DNA of 8,187 nucleotides from CAZAGT01 sp964484515. GTDB lineage: Bacteria; Desulfobacterota; DSM-4660; Desulfatiglandales; HGW-15. A model generated the notes under the pieces. That model did not search any database and was not told the origin of the DNA. It was given only the letters and a program-made list of their open reading frames with translations. Made by a program: the position numbers and the translations under genes. Below are positions 6,577-8,187 of this stretch, one piece after another (position 1 is the stretch's first letter; every line of letters begins with the position of its first letter). The stretch is taken from the NCBI GenBank assembly GCA_964484515.1, contig CAZAGT010000229.1:1-8187 (forward strand), read 5' to 3'.

Positions 6577-7272
6577 GTGAGCACCCCAGCAGACATCATG
6601 GTCGTAACACCGCACCCGGATGACGCAGAATACGGCGTTGCCGGCACAGTGGCCCGATGGACAAGGGAGGGAAGATCCGTCATCTACGTGGTATGTACAA
6701 ACGGCGATAAAGGAACTAGTGATCCTCTGATGAAGCCGGAAAGCCTGGTAGCTATCCGTGAGGCTGAGCAGAAGGCCGCCGCCGAGATCCTTGGAGTGCG
6801 AGAGGTGCTTTTTTTGCGGCATTCGGATCAACAACTTGAAGATACCCCAGAATTCCGAAAGCAAATTGTCCGCCTGATCAGGCTTTACCGACCGCAGATC
6901 GTCGTCACCGCAGACCCTTATCGCCGCTACGTGTGGCACCGTGACCACCGGATCGCCGGCCAGGTGACCCTCGATGCCGTCTTCCCGTATGCCAGGGATC
7001 GTCTCGCATATCCAGATTTCTTAGAGGAAGACCTCCAACCTCACAAAGTCGAGGAGATGCTGTTCTGGGCTTCCGAGGATCTGAATTACCGTTCAGATAT
7101 CACGGACACATTTGATCTCAAACTGGCGGCGCTACGCAGTCATGAGAGTCAGCTCCGCGAACATGGCGTTAAGAAGGTGGAAGACTGGGTGAGAAAACGT
7201 TGCCGAGAAATGGCGGAGGGAGAAGACTTTGAGTTGGCCGAGGCGTTCCACCGGGTGCTGTTGCCGGATTGA
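6577..7272 (+). CDS. LmbE/PIG-L family zinc-dependent N-deacetylase
   Basis: A 231-residue LmbE/PIG-L deacetylase, counted from the GTG. The diagnostic metal and catalytic motif is TPHPDDAEYG (11-20): H13 and D16 bind zinc and D15 is the likely general base. The second motif WHRDHR (120-125) supplies the third ligand, H124. Other family landmarks are the TNGDKGT stretch (41-47), the R-x-x-E-Q-x-A-A helix (61-69), and the DP at 113-114 preceding the second motif. Known members remove N-acetyl groups from GlcNAc-linked substrates (GlcNAc-inositol in MshB, GlcNAc-malate in BshB, GlcNAc-PI) or cleave thiol conjugates (Mca). Cytoplasmic; no signal peptide. Conserved element copy 2 lies upstream and a tandem GNAT is divergent. 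The exact substrate cannot be told from sequence; family assignment is secure. Confidence 0.93.
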   Translation: MSTPADIMVVTPHPDDAEYGVAGTVARWTREGRSVIYVVCTNGDKGTSDPLMKPESLVAIREAEQKAAAEILGVREVLFLRHSDQQLEDTPEFRKQIVRLIRLYRPQIVVTADPYRRYVWHRDHRIAGQVTLDAVFPYARDRLAYPDFLEEDLQPHKVEEMLFWASEDLNYRSDITDTFDLKLAALRSHESQLREHGVKKVEDWVRKRCREMAEGEDFELAEAFHRVLLPD

Positions 7273-7399
7273 CAACCTCAAGAACGGGATCCAACGGAGT
7301 GTTGCTGAAAATCAACCCGATGAACCCGTAAGTCCCACGGCCTGACGCAAGCCTTTCTCCGCAACGCCGTTCAACCTTCTCCGCTTTATCGCCGACCTG

Positions 7400-8041
7400 C
7401 TAGACCATCGACCAAACCACATCCCCATAAAGGTCCCCATCGCGAGGCCTTGCGCAGAAGGCCTCGATCGCCGGCCGCTCGATCTTCAGCGTGGTAGCAT
7501 CGCCGTGACCGGGATAGACATTCGTCTCATCGGATAATGTGAGGATCTTGCTCTTGATCGAATCCAGGATCTCCTCGAAGTCGGCCGCCGACCAGGTCTT
7601 TCCGGGCCCACCTGGAAACAAGGTGTCGCCCGACACCAAATACAGGTCTGTCAGGAAGCAGACACTGCCGGGGGTATGACCCGGAGTATGCAGGACCTCC
7701 AACTGGACATCACCAAAGGTAAGCGTCTGTCCGTCCTCCAGCAGCATGTCCGGCAGCTGCGGCAAACTCCTGGAATCGCCCGCGTGAACGGCGACGGGCA
7801 CACCCAAAGACGCCTTCAGCTCGGTTAGGGCGCCGGTATGATCCATGTGACCGTGGGTGATCAGGATGTACTTCACAGTCACACCCTGTACCCGTTCAAG
7901 CACCTTGCCCGGATCACCCGGGGCATCAAAGATGACGCCTTCCTTTGTCTCTGGGGAGGTCATGATATAGGTATTTGTTCCGAAGGGTCCCAACTGAAGC
8001 CTTTCGATCTGACTCCGTCCATCCTTGGCAATCACCGTCAT
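7400..8041 (-). CDS. glyoxalase-II-like MBL-fold metallo-hydrolase
   Basis: A 213-residue metallo-beta-lactamase-fold hydrolase. All metal ligands are present: THGHMDHTG (62-70) gives H63, H65, D67 and H68; TPGHTPG (119-125) gives H122; SGDTLF (137-142) gives bridging D139; and YPGHGD (176-181) gives H179. The N-terminal LGPFGTNTYIM is typical of the glyoxalase II / YcbL-like group, which hydrolyses thioesters such as S-lactoyl conjugates. The separate C-terminal helical domain of glutathione-specific glyoxalase II is missing, so the thiol substrate is open. Start: ATG at 8041 has GGGAAGG 7 nt upstream, while the in-frame ATG at 8074 has none and would add 11 hydrophilic residues that precede the fold. 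Element copy 3 lies upstream. It is convergent with the deacetylase; no clear terminator lies in the 127-nt gap between them. Confidence 0.9.
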   Translation of the reverse strand: MTVIAKDGRSQIERLQLGPFGTNTYIMTSPETKEGVIFDAPGDPGKVLERVQGVTVKYILITHGHMDHTGALTELKASLGVPVAVHAGDSRSLPQLPDMLLEDGQTLTFGDVQLEVLHTPGHTPGSVCFLTDLYLVSGDTLFPGGPGKTWSAADFEEILDSIKSKILTLSDETNVYPGHGDATTLKIERPAIEAFCARPRDGDLYGDVVWSMV

Positions 8042-8075
8042 TGGAGTACCTTCCCTTTCGTGTTTTTCCCGCATG

Positions 8076-8109
8076 CCTGAGGCTCAGGGCTTGTTAGCAT
8101 CTGAGGCTC
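8076..8109. promoter_or_regulatory. palindrome and direct repeat upstream of MBL hydrolase
   Basis: CCTGAGGCTCAGG (8076-8088) is a 6-bp dyad around one central base. Its CTGAGGCTC half recurs at 8101-8109, 24 nt away. The pair lies between conserved element copy 3 and the start codon at 8041, a plausible place for a repressor site or leader hairpin. Pattern seen directly; role inferred. Confidence 0.3.
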
Positions 8110-8136
8110 CCTGCTGTCAAACCGATCCGATGCTTA

Positions 8137-8187
8137 CTCGGATGAAACTCCATGAAATCTTTGATACCCTAACGCCCGACCATGGGG
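8137..8187 (-). promoter_or_regulatory. conserved upstream element, copy 3 of 3
   Basis: Read on the minus strand this gives CCCCATGGT, then CGGGCGTTAGGGTATCA (8178-8162), then AAGA and TTTCATGGAGTTTCAT (8157-8142), then CCGAG. The GGGCG-to-TTTCAT distance is 20 nt, exactly 5 shorter than in copies 1 and 2. An inverted pair ATCCG/CGGAT (8125-8129 and 8139-8143) overlaps its downstream end. The element points toward the MBL hydrolase, with 100 nt from the block end to the ATG. It reaches the window edge and may continue beyond. Confidence 0.6.

Noticed and set aside
6704..6717. GGCGATAAAGG inside the deacetylase gene, similar to part of the conserved element
   Set aside because: It encodes the family motif GDKG and has no second block; similarity is coincidental.
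7273..7399. Possible terminator between the convergent deacetylase and MBL genes
   Set aside because: Only a weak ACGGC/GCCGT pairing with a long loop and no T-run on either strand.
8042..8074. Longer MBL hydrolase starting at ATG 8074
   Set aside because: No ribosome site there; the added 11 residues are polar and encoded over the GGGAAGG site of the better start at 8041.

Overview
The window reads as a chromosomal stretch from a Gram-negative bacterium. Two proteins carry lipoprotein signal peptides, another has a Sec-type signal, and most genes have clear Shine-Dalgarno sequences with ATG or GTG starts. GC content is moderate (mid-fifties per cent by eye). I cannot place the organism securely. 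The protein style fits deep-branching environmental lineages such as NC10, Nitrospirota or Deltaproteobacteria, but that is a guess. I see no phage, transposase, tRNA, rRNA or CRISPR array.

Layout: (1) 1-623: a conserved upstream element, then a small exported protein of unknown function. (2) 624-1235: about 610 bases without a convincing gene but with two strong hairpins. (3) 1236-3334: a two-gene operon, 2 nt apart, encoding a polytopic membrane protein with a large cytoplasmic or periplasmic helical domain and a lipoprotein that is essentially one von Willebrand A domain. It is followed by a strong intrinsic terminator at 3492-3517. (4) 3528-4058, minus strand: a small lipoprotein. (5) 4408-5391, plus: a BioF2/CelD-type GNAT acyltransferase, whose end overlaps by 11 bp the convergent tandem-GNAT acetyltransferase (5381-6307, minus). 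(6) 6577-7272, plus: a LmbE/PIG-L zinc deacetylase, divergent from the tandem GNAT. (7) 7400-8041, minus: a glyoxalase-II-like metallo-beta-lactamase-fold hydrolase.

The most notable signal is a conserved non-coding element of about 45-55 bp found three times: at 40-95 (before the exported protein), at 6455-6503 (before the LmbE deacetylase), and at 8137-8187 on the minus strand (before the MBL hydrolase). Each copy points toward its downstream gene. Each has a first block, CGGGCGWTARRGYATCA, and a second block, TTTCATGRAGTTTCAT, separated by a spacer that differs by exactly 5 nt in one copy. This looks like a shared promoter, operator or leader element that would place the three genes in one regulon.

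How the genes might work together is inference. The deacetylase next to a tandem GNAT recalls the MshB/MshD pair of mycothiol synthesis, and the MBL hydrolase resembles thioesterases acting on thiol conjugates, but no ligase or glycosyltransferase is in the window. The membrane protein plus VWA lipoprotein form an uncharacterised envelope module.
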